36,936 nt of DNA from assembly GCF_910585425.1 (NCBI RefSeq), contig NZ_CAJUCP010000051.1:1-36936 (forward strand), read 5' to 3'. How positions within the stretch are numbered: position 1 is the first letter of the stretch; every line of letters begins with the position of its first letter. The stretch comes from an uncultured Acetatifactor sp. (GTDB lineage: Bacteria; Bacillota; Clostridia; Lachnospirales; Lachnospiraceae). The notes beneath the pieces were generated by a model. That model saw only the letters and a list, made by a program, of their open reading frames with translations, was not told where the DNA came from and did not search any database. The translations under genes were made by a program, and so were the position numbers. Shown one piece after another: positions 1-6,885 of this stretch.

Positions 1-2
1 AT

Positions 3-278
3 ATATCAGACAAAGAGATATTATCGGCTATAGAATGTCATACTACATTAAAAAAATGTCCTTCAAAATATGAAATGTCTCTCTTTATTGCAGACAAGCT
101 TGCGTGGGACAGAGAGGGCATACCGCCTTTTTATGAAGAAGTCGATGCTGCACTTGGTATATCGTTGGAAGCAGCATGTTACAAATATATGGAATACATG
201 GTTGAAAACGATATGATTTTATGCCCTCATGACAACTGGATAGAGGCATATGACCAATTTATACTGCGCACTGGTTAA
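3..278 (+). CDS. HD-domain protein (YqeK-like), C-terminal part
   Basis: The frame is open from the left edge, so the gene begins outside the window and only about 91 C-terminal residues are seen. They contain IECHTTLKK followed by MSLFIADKLAWDREG and end in helices. In HD-type phosphohydrolases of the YqeK group this is the segment with the second half of the metal site: a His in a YHTT-like motif, then an ADK/ADY motif. Members hydrolyse dinucleoside polyphosphates or related nucleotides in the cytoplasm. The metal-binding HD dyad itself is upstream and unseen. The internal ATG at 75 is not the start, because the conserved sequence continues upstream of it in the same frame. The family call is from motif memory; substrate unknown. 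Confidence 0.6.
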   Translation: MSDKEILSAIECHTTLKKCPSKYEMSLFIADKLAWDREGIPPFYEEVDAALGISLEAACYKYMEYMVENDMILCPHDNWIEAYDQFILRTG

Positions 279-296
279 AGTTGCAGTGCACCCTGA

Positions 297-357
297 CTGC
301 AGACCGCCAGCCAAGCACTTTCCCGGAGATGCCACTGTAAATCCTGGCGGTCTGCAG
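297..357. repeat. 14-bp perfect inverted repeat after the HD gene
   Basis: CTGCAGACCGCCAG at 297-310 is repeated in inverse at 344-357 with a 33-nt loop. It begins 18 nt after the HD-gene stop. There is no T-run on either side, so it is not a standard intrinsic terminator. It could still act as an RNA-processing or 3'-stabilising hairpin, or be the end of a small repeat element. Confidence 0.6.
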
Positions 358-380
358 TATAAAAATATGGAAGAGATTGC

Positions 381-515
381 ATGAAAGCTATTCTATCAGA
401 CATGTATGGCGTGATAGTGAAGCAGACAGGCGTTGATTTTGTTCCATGCGTTCAGCAGACTTTTAAAAGGGATGTTGTTCACAATTTTGAGGAACTTATG
501 AATAGGGTGCCGTGA
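381..515 (+). pseudogene. HAD-like hydrolase N-terminal fragment
   Basis: A 44-codon frame starts MKAILSDMYGVIVKQTG and continues DFVPCVQQTF before a TGA. The opening resembles motif I of HAD phosphatases (normally hDxDGV/T), here SDMYGVIV, and the next segment resembles clostridial HAD proteins of over 150 residues. No continuation was found in another frame before the next gene at 555, so most of the gene has been lost by deletion. GAAGAGATT stands shortly before the ATG as a weak ribosome site. It could be a chance small ORF, but the motif I resemblance favours a remnant. Confidence 0.4.
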
Positions 516-554
516 TGCCGGATTTCACATAGAAAGACTGAAAGAGGTGCTGCA

Positions 555-1088
555 TTGAATATTATCGTCAGCTTCAGCGGAAGAAGAGATGGAAATTGCG
601 ATATGATTGCAAGGTATATTTCTTCGGAAAATGATTTGATACTGTATATGAGGGATTTGAAGCCTACCCCTTGCGCAGATTGTGACTATGAATGTATGTC
701 CGGCCAATGTAAATATCGCAATGATGGAGTATTTTCTCTGTTTAAGCGTTTTGCTATAGCGGACAAAATATTTTTTATCGTTCCAATGTATTGCGGTAAT
801 CCATCAGCGTTATATTTCATTCTGAATGAACGCAGCCAGGACTACTTTATGCAAAATGAAGAGCAATATGAAAATATGGTTGAAAAGCTATATATCATCG
901 GTGTTTATGGAAACGCAGAGGATTATCCCTTTTTCTTAAAAGCTTTTGCATGGCAGTATGGTTTCGCAAATGTGGAAAAACACATATTAGGTTTGGAACG
1001 GCATAAATATCATCAGAAAATGGACAGTTTTCTTTTGGAGGAAGAGGATGTCAAATTGAAATTAGACGAGTTTACGAACAGGCATTAG
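555..1088 (+). CDS. Flavodoxin-fold NAD(P)H-dependent oxidoreductase
   Basis: This 177-residue protein opens with a beta strand and an FMN-phosphate loop (IIVSFSGRRDGNCDMIA), the place where NADPH-dependent FMN reductases carry SxRxxGNS/T. Residues about 37-56 hold PCADCDYECMSGQCKYRNDG, the Cys-rich linker typical of iron-sulfur-flavoprotein-like members of this superfamily. FFIVPMYCGNPSAL fits the next flavin-contact loop. The start is TTG, because no ATG lies near and AGAGGTG sits just upstream. It is likely a cytoplasmic flavin oxidoreductase; the electron acceptor cannot be told. It is AT-richer than the genes after about 1.1 kb. The following peptidase gene starts 24 nt after its stop. 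Confidence 0.7.
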   Translation: MNIIVSFSGRRDGNCDMIARYISSENDLILYMRDLKPTPCADCDYECMSGQCKYRNDGVFSLFKRFAIADKIFFIVPMYCGNPSALYFILNERSQDYFMQNEEQYENMVEKLYIIGVYGNAEDYPFFLKAFAWQYGFANVEKHILGLERHKYHQKMDSFLLEEEDVKLKLDEFTNRH

Positions 1089-1112
1089 ACAGAGCACTGG
1101 GAGGAAATAGTG

Positions 1113-1751
1113 ATGAACGCTCAATTATTAGGATTTTTCAGCGGGTTTCCGACGCATCATTTTCCGGCGGGCATTGTCGAACGGCTCAGGGAAGAACTGA
1201 CGGTTCGTGATAGTCTGGTTTTTGTAAGTGCATGGCCTTCCGATTATGAAAGGAACGACAGCGACTCGGCTGGAATGCACGCCATGTTTGAGGAATGCGA
1301 TATGCCCTTCAAGCGGTACGGCGTGATTGATGACAGGACGGCTGCCGTTGATGCCAGGCGGCTTATCCGGGAGGCGTCCTGCATATTTCTGATGGGCGGC
1401 CATGCGGTTTTGCAGTTTCAGTTAATCCGTGATAAAGGCATCCTGGATGAAATCCGCAAAAGCACCGCTGTTATTTTGGGAGTGAGCGCAGGCTCCAGCA
1501 ACATGGCCAAACGCGCCCTGGACATATGGGAATCCCATGTACCTTATGAAGGGCTGGGATTGGCCGATATTACGATAAAAGCGCATGTCACGCAGGAAAA
1601 TCAAGAATTGCTGCAAACCTTGTCGCGGATTTCCATGGAACAAAATCTGCCTGTCTGCGCTATGGAGGATGAAAGCGCTATCTTTGTTAAGGAAAATAAA
1701 GTCACATGTGTAGGGCGGATTCTTTTGATTAGCGGTGGAAATAAAGAATAA
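1113..1751 (+). CDS. Type 1 glutamine amidotransferase-like / peptidase S51 family protein
   Basis: The protein has 212 residues from ATG 1113, which sits 6 nt after GAGGAA; a GTG directly before it is less likely. FLMGGHAVLQ and ILGVSAGSSNMA (candidate nucleophile Ser125) are the two hallmark loops of the S51 family (dipeptidase E, cyanophycinase and relatives), where a Ser in GxSAG acts in place of the amidotransferase Cys. Length is close to dipeptidase E. It is probably a cytoplasmic serine peptidase; substrate unknown. It lies between a flavin oxidoreductase and an aminoglycoside-type nucleotidyltransferase on the same strand. Confidence 0.75.
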   Translation: MNAQLLGFFSGFPTHHFPAGIVERLREELTVRDSLVFVSAWPSDYERNDSDSAGMHAMFEECDMPFKRYGVIDDRTAAVDARRLIREASCIFLMGGHAVLQFQLIRDKGILDEIRKSTAVILGVSAGSSNMAKRALDIWESHVPYEGLGLADITIKAHVTQENQELLQTLSRISMEQNLPVCAMEDESAIFVKENKVTCVGRILLISGGNKE

Positions 1752-1862
1752 ACCTATCGGCCTGACGGAAGGCTGAGGTGCGGACAATGGGGACATGCCG
1801 CCTGTCTGGCTTGGGCGGCACAGCGGCCCGGCATCAGAAAGGAAAAACAGGGAGGAAGGTCG

Positions 1863-2714
1863 ATGCGCACAGCACAGGAAGTCATGGACGCGATTTTGGG
1901 TTTTGCCGAAGAGAACGATAACATCCGCATGGTCGGAATGGAGGGTTCCCGGGTCAACCGGAACATACCCCGGGACTCGTTCCAGGATTTCGACGTCACC
2001 TATTTCGTCACCGATTCCGGACAGTTGACAGGCGACGACGGGTGGCTGTCGCGGTTCGGGAAGATTGTCATGATGCAGAAGCCGGAGGACATGGAGCTGT
2101 TTCCGCCGGAGGAGCCGGGCTATTCCTACCTGATGATTTTCGAGGACGATATCAAGATAGACCTGACCATTCTGGAGGAGGAACAGATTACCGGATATCT
2201 GGAACAGGACAAGCTGCGGACTGTGCTGCTGGACAAGACCGGAAGAGGCCTTGCGGGCATAGAGCCCACGGATGAAGAATACTGGATCAGAAAGCCAGGA
2301 GCCCGCAGCTTTGACGATTGCTGCAATGAGTTCTGGATGCTCACCTCCTATGTGGTGAAGGGCCTTTGCAGGAATGAGATTCTCTTCGCCATAGACCATC
2401 TGCAGCTCATGCGGGACGAGCTGCTGCGGATGCTCTCCTGGCAGGTGGGGACGGATTACGGGTTCCATTTCAGCGTGGGGAAGAATTACAAATTCATAGC
2501 GAAATACCTGCCGGACACAACCTGGAAGAGGGTGCTTTCCACATACCGGAACGATTCCGGTGAAGCCGTGTGGGAGGCACTGCTTTTATGCCAGGAGCTC
2601 TTCCGGCAGAGCGCTTCCCGCCTGGCCGATCGGCTCGGATACGCCTATCCGGAATACGATGCCAGAATGACGCAGTATACAAGGCGGTTTGAAGCCGCAT
2701 ATCGAGGACAGTGA
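1863..2714 (+). CDS. Aminoglycoside 6-adenylyltransferase (ANT(6)-type)
   Basis: A 283-residue protein, close to the roughly 285 residues of AadE-type enzymes. Near the N-terminus GMEGSRVN (residues 25-32) and FQDFDVTYFV (residues 40-49) form the nucleotidyltransferase active-site block, with Gly28-Ser29 and metal ligands Asp42 and Asp44. DDIKIDLTIL supplies the third acidic strand, and FWMLTSYVVKGLCRNEI is typical of the streptomycin adenylyltransferase family. Such enzymes transfer AMP to the 6-hydroxyl of streptomycin. The start follows GGAGGAAGG. Two genes later comes an APH(6)-type kinase. The setting is chromosomal with no insertion sequence nearby, so resistance is possible but not shown. 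Confidence 0.85.
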   Translation: MRTAQEVMDAILGFAEENDNIRMVGMEGSRVNRNIPRDSFQDFDVTYFVTDSGQLTGDDGWLSRFGKIVMMQKPEDMELFPPEEPGYSYLMIFEDDIKIDLTILEEEQITGYLEQDKLRTVLLDKTGRGLAGIEPTDEEYWIRKPGARSFDDCCNEFWMLTSYVVKGLCRNEILFAIDHLQLMRDELLRMLSWQVGTDYGFHFSVGKNYKFIAKYLPDTTWKRVLSTYRNDSGEAVWEALLLCQELFRQSASRLADRLGYAYPEYDARMTQYTRRFEAAYRGQ

Positions 2715-2794
2715 CGGAAAATGCCGGAGAAAAGCCGAGGCCGGCGGCTTGACGGAAAGGCTTCGGATCGGCGGTAAGAGGAAAGGAGCATGGA

Positions 2795-3571
2795 ATGGAG
2801 ACGTGCAGACTGCTTTTGTTCGACTTGGACGGCACATTGCTTCGCAGTGACAAAAGGATAACGGAGAGGACGATGCGGGCCCTGGACAGATGCAGGGAGA
2901 AGGGTATGATGATAGGCGTGTCCACGTCCAGGGGAGAGAAAATCGCTCTGTCGTTCATAGACGAGCTGCGCCCTGACATCCTGATTGCCAGCGGCGGCGC
3001 CCTGATAAAGCGCGGGGGCGAATACATATACAAGGCCGAGTTTTCAGCAGAGCGGACGAGACAGATGATCGCGGCGGCCAGAAGCATATGCGGCATGGAC
3101 TGTGAGATAACCATAGACACGGTAGATTCCCACTATTGGAATTACAGAACCGATCCGAAAGAGCAGGACAGTAGCTGGGGCGACAGCATCTATACGGATT
3201 TCCGGGATTTTGAGGAAAGCTCTCTGAAAATGTGCGTGGAGATTTTCGATGACAGTCGGGCCCGGAGGCTGCGGGAGCTGCTGGATGACTGTGACTGCAT
3301 ACGGTTCTCCGATGGATACTGGTACAAATTCACCCGAAAAGGAGTCACCAAGGAAGCTGCGATATTGAAAGCATGCGCTGCCTGCGGGATTGGATTGGAG
3401 GAAGTCACGGCCTTTGGGGACGACTACGCGGATATGGGGATGCTCCGGCTGTGCGGCAGAGGAATCGCCATGGGGAATGCTTTGGACGTGGTAAAGGAAG
3501 CGGCGGATCTCGTGATTGGCAGCAATGACGAGGACGGAATCGCGGTGTACCTGGAATCGCTGATGGAATGA
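2795..3571 (+). CDS. Cof-type HAD-IIB family phosphatase
   Basis: A 258-residue protein. Motif I is FDLDGTLL (Asp10 nucleophile, Asp12 acid/base), motif II is VSTSRG, and motif IV is FGDDYADMGML with Asp209 and Asp210 binding Mg2+. The C-terminal GIAMGNALDVVKEAADLV is the classic Cof/YwtE ending. These cytoplasmic enzymes dephosphorylate sugar phosphates, nucleotides or cofactors such as FMN or PLP; the substrate cannot be read from sequence. The gene sits between ANT(6)- and APH(6)-type genes with short gaps (80 nt before, 19 nt after), suggesting cotranscription. Confidence 0.85.
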   Translation: METCRLLLFDLDGTLLRSDKRITERTMRALDRCREKGMMIGVSTSRGEKIALSFIDELRPDILIASGGALIKRGGEYIYKAEFSAERTRQMIAAARSICGMDCEITIDTVDSHYWNYRTDPKEQDSSWGDSIYTDFRDFEESSLKMCVEIFDDSRARRLRELLDDCDCIRFSDGYWYKFTRKGVTKEAAILKACAACGIGLEEVTAFGDDYADMGMLRLCGRGIAMGNALDVVKEAADLVIGSNDEDGIAVYLESLME

Positions 3572-3590
3572 CGGGGAGGGGGAGAGCAGA

Positions 3591-4397
3591 ATGGAGAGCA
3601 GGATAGATCATGCGGCAAAAAAATGGGAGCTGAGCCATTTCGAAGAGATTTACCGGCATCCCACAAAGGCGGTCTTCTCCGCACAGTCCCGGCAGTTCGG
3701 CCCTGTCATCCTGAAAATCGACCGGAATATCGGGCAGCTGAAATCCGAACATCATATGCTGGCAGGGCTGTCGGGCGCGTATAATTGTAAAGTATACGCC
3801 TATGAGGAGAGCGCCGGGCTTCTTCTGGAGGAGCGCATTATCCCGGGGACAGTGCTGCGCAGGGAAGCGTCCCTGGAGAAGCGGATCCGGATATTTTCCA
3901 GGGTATTTGACGGGATACATCTGCCTGCGGAGGAGGGCGGGACTTATCTGGACTGGCTGGAGGGGATCTGCGGGTACTGCAGGCAGAATCCTGTGGCGGA
4001 GGGGCTTGCGGACCTGGCGGTTCGGGCGCGGGAAGTCTGCGCGGAGATGTTCGGGAAATATCCGGACAGGGTGCTCCTCCACGGCGATCTGCACCACGAC
4101 AATCTGCTGTCGAGGACGGACGGGAGCTATGTCATGATCGATCCCAAGGGGGTCATTGGCCCGGCAATCATGGACCTGCCCAGGTTCATACTCAATGAGC
4201 TGGACACAGACCATACATGTCCGGACGGAGAGCATATCCGGGAGGTCATCCGGCTGTTGGGCCTGCAGACAAGTTATCCGGAGGCGGATATAGGGAGGCT
4301 CTTTTTCATGGAGACGGTTCTGGAGAACATCTGGTGCGTGGAGGACGGCAACGAGGCGAACAGGCAGGAGCTGGAGATTGCCGGGCTTTTTCTGTGA
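3591..4397 (+). CDS. Aminoglycoside O-phosphotransferase, APH(6)/hydroxyurea-kinase type
   Basis: A 268-residue kinase-fold protein. The catalytic loop is LLHGDLHHDNLL (Asp166, Asn171) and the metal loop is MIDPKGVIGP, where DPKG is characteristic of the streptomycin 6-phosphotransferase group (StrB-like) rather than the DFG/DxD of APH(3'). VILKIDRN supplies the ATP-binding Lys. The start follows GGGGAGGGGGAG. Members use ATP to phosphorylate streptomycin, or hydroxyurea in some cases. With the ANT(6)-type gene 0.9 kb upstream, one run may carry two chemistries aimed at the same hydroxyl. Whether either gives resistance is an open question. Confidence 0.8.
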   Translation: MESRIDHAAKKWELSHFEEIYRHPTKAVFSAQSRQFGPVILKIDRNIGQLKSEHHMLAGLSGAYNCKVYAYEESAGLLLEERIIPGTVLRREASLEKRIRIFSRVFDGIHLPAEEGGTYLDWLEGICGYCRQNPVAEGLADLAVRAREVCAEMFGKYPDRVLLHGDLHHDNLLSRTDGSYVMIDPKGVIGPAIMDLPRFILNELDTDHTCPDGEHIREVIRLLGLQTSYPEADIGRLFFMETVLENIWCVEDGNEANRQELEIAGLFL

Positions 4398-4464
4398 CCG
4401 GTTTCGGGAACGGTGGGAAAATGTCCGCACATGCGGCGGCAGGCATGGAAAAAGGAGGGGAAGG

Positions 4465-4920
4465 ATGACATTTGAACGTTTGGGCCAGGAGAATGTGGAA
4501 GCGTATATCGCGTATCTGAGGACTGCGATGAGGGAAGAGCCTGAAAAGATGACGGCCGAAACAGTCGATGAAGAGGGGATAAGGAACAGGGTTTCGGATC
4601 CTTTTTACGCAGGGACCACATCCATTCTGGCGATGGAAGACGGGAATGTGGTCGGACGTATAGAATACCATTTCTATGGCTGTATGCAGGACGGCTACCG
4701 GATGGCGTATGTGGACTGGGTCTATGTGCTGAAGGCTTACAGGCACAGAGGGATTGCGCAGATGCTTTTCGCGGAGCTTGAAAAGGACTGCGGCCGGAAC
4801 GGCATGGATCAGTATTATCTGATTCGGGCGAGAAATGAGGAGGCGGACAGGTTTTACGGAAGCTTCCGGGGAGCTGCGATGGAGGACGTCCCTATTTTGC
4901 GGAGATATCTGGAGGCATAG
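4465..4920 (+). CDS. GNAT family N-acetyltransferase
   Basis: A 151-residue protein starting at ATG 4465, 4 nt after AGGAGGGG. The frame is open further upstream, but that part overlaps the kinase gene and has no ribosome site. VDWVYVLKAYRHRGIAQMLFAELEKD is GNAT motif A, with R-x-x-G-I-A binding the acetyl-CoA pyrophosphate. YYLIRARNEEADRFYGSFRG matches motif B. The acceptor is unknown; small-molecule acetylation, including antibiotics, is possible given the two neighbours. It is the last gene of the run. The next 440 bp are non-coding and rich in repeats. Confidence 0.8.
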   Translation: MTFERLGQENVEAYIAYLRTAMREEPEKMTAETVDEEGIRNRVSDPFYAGTTSILAMEDGNVVGRIEYHFYGCMQDGYRMAYVDWVYVLKAYRHRGIAQMLFAELEKDCGRNGMDQYYLIRARNEEADRFYGSFRGAAMEDVPILRRYLEA

Positions 4921-4936
4921 GAGCCTTAGTGCCCCG

Positions 4937-5080
4937 ATGCAAGAATCCTTGAGCAATCAGCCCTGGCTGTCCGCCCCGGCACTGCGTTGTCGCCAGGGGG
5001 CGATGCCCCCGCATCGCCTCCTTCCTCTGTCTTGTCCTGGCGCGGACATCAAGCGCTGATTACTCGGGCATTCAAGCACC
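4937..5080. repeat. Large imperfect palindrome with central GC hairpin
   Basis: The arm at 4951-4977 (GAGCAATCAGC...GTCCGC) matches the inverse of 5039-5065 at about 22 of 27 positions, with weaker pairing continuing outward to about 4937 and 5080. At the centre GGCGATGC (4999-5006) and GCATCGCC (5011-5018) form a perfect 8-bp stem with a CCCC loop. No frame through it looks coding. It could fold into one long structure in DNA or RNA, or be a small non-autonomous repeat element. It lies just past the GNAT gene and may also end that transcript, although no T-run follows. Confidence 0.6.
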
Positions 5081-5144
5081 GGTGTACCAGGCGGGGGCTT
5101 CGGCGGGCGGAAGCCTTACTTTTTCGGGGGAATGGGACGATATA

Positions 5145-5277
5145 ATGGAATAAAGGTCATTCCGTGGAATATGGGGCATTCGATGGAATAAAGGTCATTC
5201 CGTGGAATATGGGGCATTCGATGGAATAAAGGTCATTCCGTGGAATATTGGGAATTCCGTAGAATAAAAGGCATTCG
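5145..5277. repeat. 38-bp tandem repeat made of GGAAT/ATTCC dyads
   Basis: A 38-bp unit begins at 5145 and 5183 (identical) and at 5221 (a few changes near its end), followed by a degenerate half unit to about 5277. Each unit is two half-units of about 19 bp that contain TGGAATA, a short spacer, then CATTC, so GGAAT faces ATTCC in a small dyad about seven times in a row. It starts at a TATAAT (5141-5146) and ends about 85 bp before the next gene. It may be protein-binding sites, or replication slippage of a small seed. Confidence 0.85.
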
Positions 5278-5361
5278 GCAGATGGCGGGACGATATGGGC
5301 GTAAAGGCAGGCGGCCGGGGCGGACAGCACGGCGGAATTATCCGGAAAGGCAGGGGGCGTT

Positions 5362-5949
5362 ATGAAGATAGGGGAAGCACAGGAAATCTACAGGGAGCAG
5401 ATTAGGGCATATCAGAAGGAGAAGAGCAACATATCGAAGCAGCTTCAGAACCTCCGCAGGCGGATGGAGATCCGGCCGGAGGAAAAGGAGCAGTGCGCCA
5501 CCGAGGCGGCCACGCTGGAGCTGACCCTGGAGGCCCTGGATGAAAAGCAGGACGAGTACCAGGAGTATCTCAGCCGGCTGACGGAGACCTACTGCGCCTA
5601 CTGGAACGCTGCGGTGGCTGACCAGCAGGCGGACGCCTCGGCGGAGTACACTGAGGACATGGCGAAGGTCATGGAGGTGGCCCGGCGCATCATGCGCGGC
5701 GATATTGTACCCGCATCTGACGAGAAGAAGCTGATGGAATACAGCGAAGAGATGTACCAGACGGCCAAGAGCGTAGGCGCCATGGTGCGCCGCCAGAAGC
5801 GCGAGAAGCATAAATCCCTCTGGGGGGACGAGGAGGAAAAGCAGTACCCCGACCCCAGAGAGGCCGCGGAGAATGCGCAGGTGCCCGGGGACGGGCCTGC
5901 GGTGGTGGATGTGGCGGAGACAATGGCTTCCGTCACGCCCCAGGGCTGA
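5362..5949 (+). CDS. Conserved-looking coiled-coil protein of unknown function
   Basis: A 195-residue soluble protein starting at ATG 5362. Residues about 1-75 are a charged heptad-rich helix (EKSNISKQLQNLRRRM; ATLELTLEALDEKQDEYQ). The middle keeps MAKVMEVARRIMRGDIVP and DEKKLMEYSEEMYQTAKSVG, and the tail is acidic and proline-rich (SLWGDEEEKQYPDPREAAENAQ). I associate this pattern with a Lachnospiraceae protein of unknown function but cannot name a role. There is no signal peptide or membrane segment. It stands alone between the repeat region and a convergent tRNA operon. Confidence 0.7.
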   Translation: MKIGEAQEIYREQIRAYQKEKSNISKQLQNLRRRMEIRPEEKEQCATEAATLELTLEALDEKQDEYQEYLSRLTETYCAYWNAAVADQQADASAEYTEDMAKVMEVARRIMRGDIVPASDEKKLMEYSEEMYQTAKSVGAMVRRQKREKHKSLWGDEEEKQYPDPREAAENAQVPGDGPAVVDVAETMASVTPQG

Positions 5950-6096
5950 CCGGAGGCTTTGGCCTGCCGAGGCCCAAATCATAGCTATCCATACAAAGGG
6001 CGGCAGGGGGCAGTTGCCACAGCCTAAAGGGGCATTTTATCTCCCTGTCCCCGCTTTCAAAGCTCCCATTTCCCCCATGGTATACCCCAGAACAGC

Positions 6097-6138
6097 AAAA
6101 AAATAGACCTTTTAACGAATGACCGTTAAAAGGTCTAC
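6097..6138 (-). terminator. Intrinsic terminator of the tRNA operon
   Basis: On the minus strand a perfect 14-bp stem (arms 6124-6137 and 6104-6117) with a 6-nt loop is followed by seven T residues (6103-6097). It lies just past tRNA-Lys, the last tRNA of the leftward operon. Confidence 0.9.
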
Positions 6139-6144
6139 ATGTAA

Positions 6145-6217
6145 TGAGACATTGGGGATTCGAACCCCAGACAACTTGATTAAAAGTCAAGTGCTCTACC
6201 ACCTGAGCTAATGTCCC
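6145..6217 (-). tRNA. tRNA-Lys (anticodon TTT)
   Basis: Reading leftward, GGGACAT pairs with ATGTCTC in a 7-bp acceptor stem (one G-U pair). The D arm is AGCTCAGGTGGTAGAGC, the anticodon loop CTTTTAA gives TTT, and the T arm carries GGTTCGAATCC. CCA is not encoded. Last tRNA before the terminator. Confidence 0.95.
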
Positions 6218-6249
6218 ATATTCATAAAAAAGGGGATATCCCCCTCCAA

Positions 6250-6321
6250 CAGGGCTAGCTGGATTCGAACCAGCGTCTGCAGCAGTCAAAGTGCTGTGCC
6301 TTACCGCTTGGCGATAGCCCT
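6250..6321 (-). tRNA. tRNA-Gln (anticodon TTG)
   Basis: The leftward acceptor stem AGGGCTA pairs with TAGCCCT, the D arm is CGCCAAGCGGTAAGGC, and the anticodon loop CTTTGAC gives TTG. The T loop is GGTTCGAATCC, the discriminator is G and CCA is not encoded. Sequence and architecture are typical of glutamine tRNAs. Confidence 0.95.
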
Positions 6322-6405
6322 ACATGTGACACCAAGCGCGCCGCCGCGATACATCTGCGAAAAAGCCAAAGCCCGCTTGCGGTGAACGATATCCTGCTGT
6401 AAAAG

Positions 6406-6480
6406 GGTGGATAAAGGGATTCGAACCCTTGGCCTCCAGAGCCACAATCTGGCGCGCTAACCAACTGCGCTATACCCACC
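6406..6480 (-). tRNA. tRNA-His (anticodon GTG)
   Basis: The leftward sequence begins GTGGGTATAGC and pairs with TATCCAC. The extra G at position -1 (base 6480) faces the C discriminator, the identity element of histidine tRNAs. The anticodon loop TTGTGGC gives GTG. CCA is not encoded. Confidence 0.95.
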
Positions 6481-6533
6481 ATATAAGAGACATGAAACCA
6501 CACCGGAATCCGTCGGAAGTCCCTGTCCCACAA

Positions 6534-6607
<74 letters not shown>

Positions 6608-6640
6608 ATGTCGGCTCTCACACTCAAACCAACGAATCAT

Positions 6641-6669
6641 ATTTTAACGTATATTCTTTCGTTTGTCAA
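6641..6669 (-). promoter_or_regulatory. Promoter of the leftward tRNA operon
   Basis: On the minus strand TTGACA (6669-6664), a 17-bp spacer and TAAAAT (6646-6641) form a near-consensus housekeeping promoter about 34 bp before tRNA-Arg. Confidence 0.85.
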
Positions 6670-6753
6670 CAGTTTTATCTCATACTCGCCAAATTTTTTT
6701 CGAAATTTTTTCGGCAGATTTTCCTCAAAGTTCCGGGGAAGGAAAAGTTGCGC

Positions 6754-6782
6754 TTGAAAACCGCGGCGCGGAGAGTTATAAT
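6754..6782 (+). promoter_or_regulatory. Promoter of the MATE gene
   Basis: TTGAAA (6754-6759), a 17-bp spacer and TATAAT (6777-6782) precede the transporter gene. The implied leader is about 100 nt long and contains the inverted repeat at 6802-6840. Confidence 0.75.
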
Positions 6783-6801
6783 AGCTGTCAGACCCATTTT
6801 G

Positions 6802-6840
6802 CGGTTCACATTAAACCAAATAGGATTATTCTGTGAACCG
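6802..6840 (+). promoter_or_regulatory. 9-bp inverted repeat in the MATE leader
   Basis: CGGTTCACA (6802-6810) and TGTGAACCG (6832-6840) are perfect inverse arms with a 21-nt loop, about 20 bp downstream of the -10 box. This could be an operator dyad for a repressor of the efflux gene or an RNA hairpin. No T-run follows, so attenuation by simple termination is unlikely. Confidence 0.5.
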
Positions 6841-6885
6841 TTTACCATACCAGGAATCATTACAGAGGAAAGAGAGGATATACCT

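Noticed and set aside
5145..5277. CRISPR array
   Set aside because: Units abut without spacers of differing sequence and no cas genes are near. It is a plain tandem repeat.
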